DNA of 6,412 nucleotides from Nitriliruptoraceae bacterium (GTDB taxonomy: Bacteria > Actinomycetota > Nitriliruptoria > Nitriliruptorales > Nitriliruptoraceae): contig SLQK01000116.1 of NCBI GenBank assembly GCA_007131525.1, positions 1 to 6,412 on the forward strand. Reading direction: 5' to 3'. The position numbers were made by a program, and so were the translations under genes. The notes under the pieces are model-generated. The model had not been told where the DNA came from, ran no database searches, and saw nothing but the letters and a program-made list of their open reading frames with translations. Positions 5,471-6,412 of the stretch are shown here, one piece after another; positions within the stretch are counted from its first letter, which is position 1, and every line of letters starts with the position of its first letter.

Positions 5471-6412
5471 TCAGTTGAACCGCTCCGGGGCGATGGGCTC
5501 TGACAGGCGGCGCAGCCCCTCCTGGATCATGCGGGCCCTCTGGCCACCGACCCCTTCCACCCGATCGAGATCGGAGATGGTCGCCTCCATGATCCGCGGC
5601 AGGGTGTGGAAGCGCTCGACGAGCCGCTCGATCACCGTGGCGGGCAGGCGCGGGATCCGCGACAGCATGCGGTACCCGCGCGGGGTCACCTGCAGCTCCA
5701 GCTCGTCGTCCCCGTAGGCGAGCAGCGAGGCGACCAGCTCCGGGTTCAACAGCTCCTCGGTCTCGAGCGCTGACAGCTCCTCCAGGACGCGCTTGAGCTT
5801 GCGCCGGCGGTCCTTGAGGTAGTCGCGGACGAGCAGCTCCCGCATGCTGCCGCCCGAACCGACCAGCTCGTCCAGTTGGAGCTGGATCAGCCGTCCCTCG
5901 CTGCCCAGTTCGATCACGTGGGACTCGACCTCGCCGGCGATGCGTCGCAGCATCTCCGCACGCTGGAGCGCGAGCACCGCGTCGCGGACCGTGACCGCGT
6001 CCTCCACCTCGCGGGCCGACAGCTGGGCGGTGACCTCATCGAGGCGTGAGCGGTAGCGCTCCAGGGTGGACAGCGCCTGGTTGGCGCGCACCAGCAGGGC
6101 CGAGACCTCCTCGAGCACGTGCTTGGTGCCCCCGAAGTACAGGTTCACCATGCCCATGGACTCCGACACCGCGATCACGGGCTGCCCGGTCTGCCGGGCG
6201 GTCCGCTCCGCGGACCGGTGCCGCGTCCCGGTCTCGGAGGTCGGGATCGACGGGTCGGGGACCAGGTGGACGTTCGCGCGCAGGATGCGCTTCGCGTCGG
6301 CGTCGAGCACCAGCGCCCCGTCCATCTTCGCGAGCTCGGCGACACGCTGGCTGGTCGCCGCGATGTCGATGACGAACCCGCCCGAGACCAGGGGCTCGAT
6401 CTGCGGGGTCCA
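5471..6412 (-). CDS. disA: DisA, diadenylate cyclase and DNA-integrity scanning protein (C-terminal ~313 residues, 5' end cut off by window)
   Basis: DisA makes cyclic di-AMP from two ATP and links this to DNA structure: its octamer scans DNA and activity falls at branched DNA. The frame is open from the window edge, so about 45 N-terminal residues are missing compared with the ~357-residue family norm. Within the visible part, the cyclase domain shows the SGGFVID stretch (10-16), KMDGALVL (29-36) with the DGA motif, LVPDPSIPTSETGTRHRSAERT (50-71) with the GTRHR ATP-binding motif, and VIAVSESM. A helical linker follows (ANQALSTLERYRSRLDEV onward). The C-terminal helix-hairpin-helix DNA-binding domain has PRGYRML (214-220 of the ATG-numbered part) and VEGVGGQRA (285-293 of the visible part). 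The motifs are intact, so the enzyme should be active. An ATG at 6325 is internal (the Met of KMDGA), not the start. It reads in the same direction as carD but is separated from it by 410 bp. Confidence 0.97.
   Translation of the reverse strand, partial: WTPQIEPLVSGGFVIDIAATSQRVAELAKMDGALVLDADAKRILRANVHLVPDPSIPTSETGTRHRSAERTARQTGQPVIAVSESMGMVNLYFGGTKHVLEEVSALLVRANQALSTLERYRSRLDEVTAQLSAREVEDAVTVRDAVLALQRAEMLRRIAGEVESHVIELGSEGRLIQLQLDELVGSGGSMRELLVRDYLKDRRRKLKRVLEELSALETEELLNPELVASLLAYGDDELELQVTPRGYRMLSRIPRLPATVIERLVERFHTLPRIMEATISDLDRVEGVGGQRARMIQEGLRRLSEPIAPERFN

Noticed and set aside
1..6412. tRNA, rRNA, CRISPR array, insertion sequence or phage attachment site
   Set aside because: No regularly spaced repeats, transposase-like frame, terminal inverted repeats or cloverleaf-like sequence were seen on either strand.

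Overview
The window is a GC-rich stretch of bacterial chromosome (roughly 70% G+C by eye, with codon third positions almost all G or C). All five genes I can support lie on the minus strand, so transcription runs from the right edge to the left edge. The order in that direction is disA (5' end cut off by the window), a 410-bp gap, carD, a large superfamily 2 helicase of unknown role, a membrane-anchored PIN-TRAM protein of the YacL type, and ispD (3' end cut off). The actinobacterial style of DisA and CarD, together with the base composition, suggests an actinobacterium. The presence of a YacL-type protein between disA and ispD is more like Firmicutes and deep-branching lineages than mycobacteria or streptomycetes, so I infer a deep-branching actinobacterial class. 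This placement is inference.

Region by region: 5471-6412 holds the C-terminal ~313 residues of the c-di-AMP synthase DisA. Positions 5061-5470 carry no convincing gene. They hold a candidate promoter, a 9-bp direct repeat spaced 22 bp apart, a four-run G-quadruplex motif and a small hairpin just ahead of the carD ribosome binding site. Positions 4569-5060 are carD. Positions 1474-4542 are the 1022-residue helicase, 26 nt after carD. Positions 328-1419 are the PIN-TRAM protein, 54 nt after the helicase. Positions 1-331 are the start of ispD, overlapping the PIN-TRAM stop by 4 nt.

The backbone disA-(carD)-yacL-ispD is a known conserved block of housekeeping genes. The odd element is the helicase placed between carD and the PIN-TRAM gene. 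It has a complete set of SF2 motifs plus long insertions and a two-helix membrane hairpin near residues 792-840, followed by an unrecognised C-terminal domain. Because the next gene encodes a putative nuclease that is also tethered to the membrane with its catalytic part predicted to face the cytoplasm, the pair could form a membrane-associated helicase-nuclease module. That is a hypothesis from gene context and topology, not something shown by the sequence alone.
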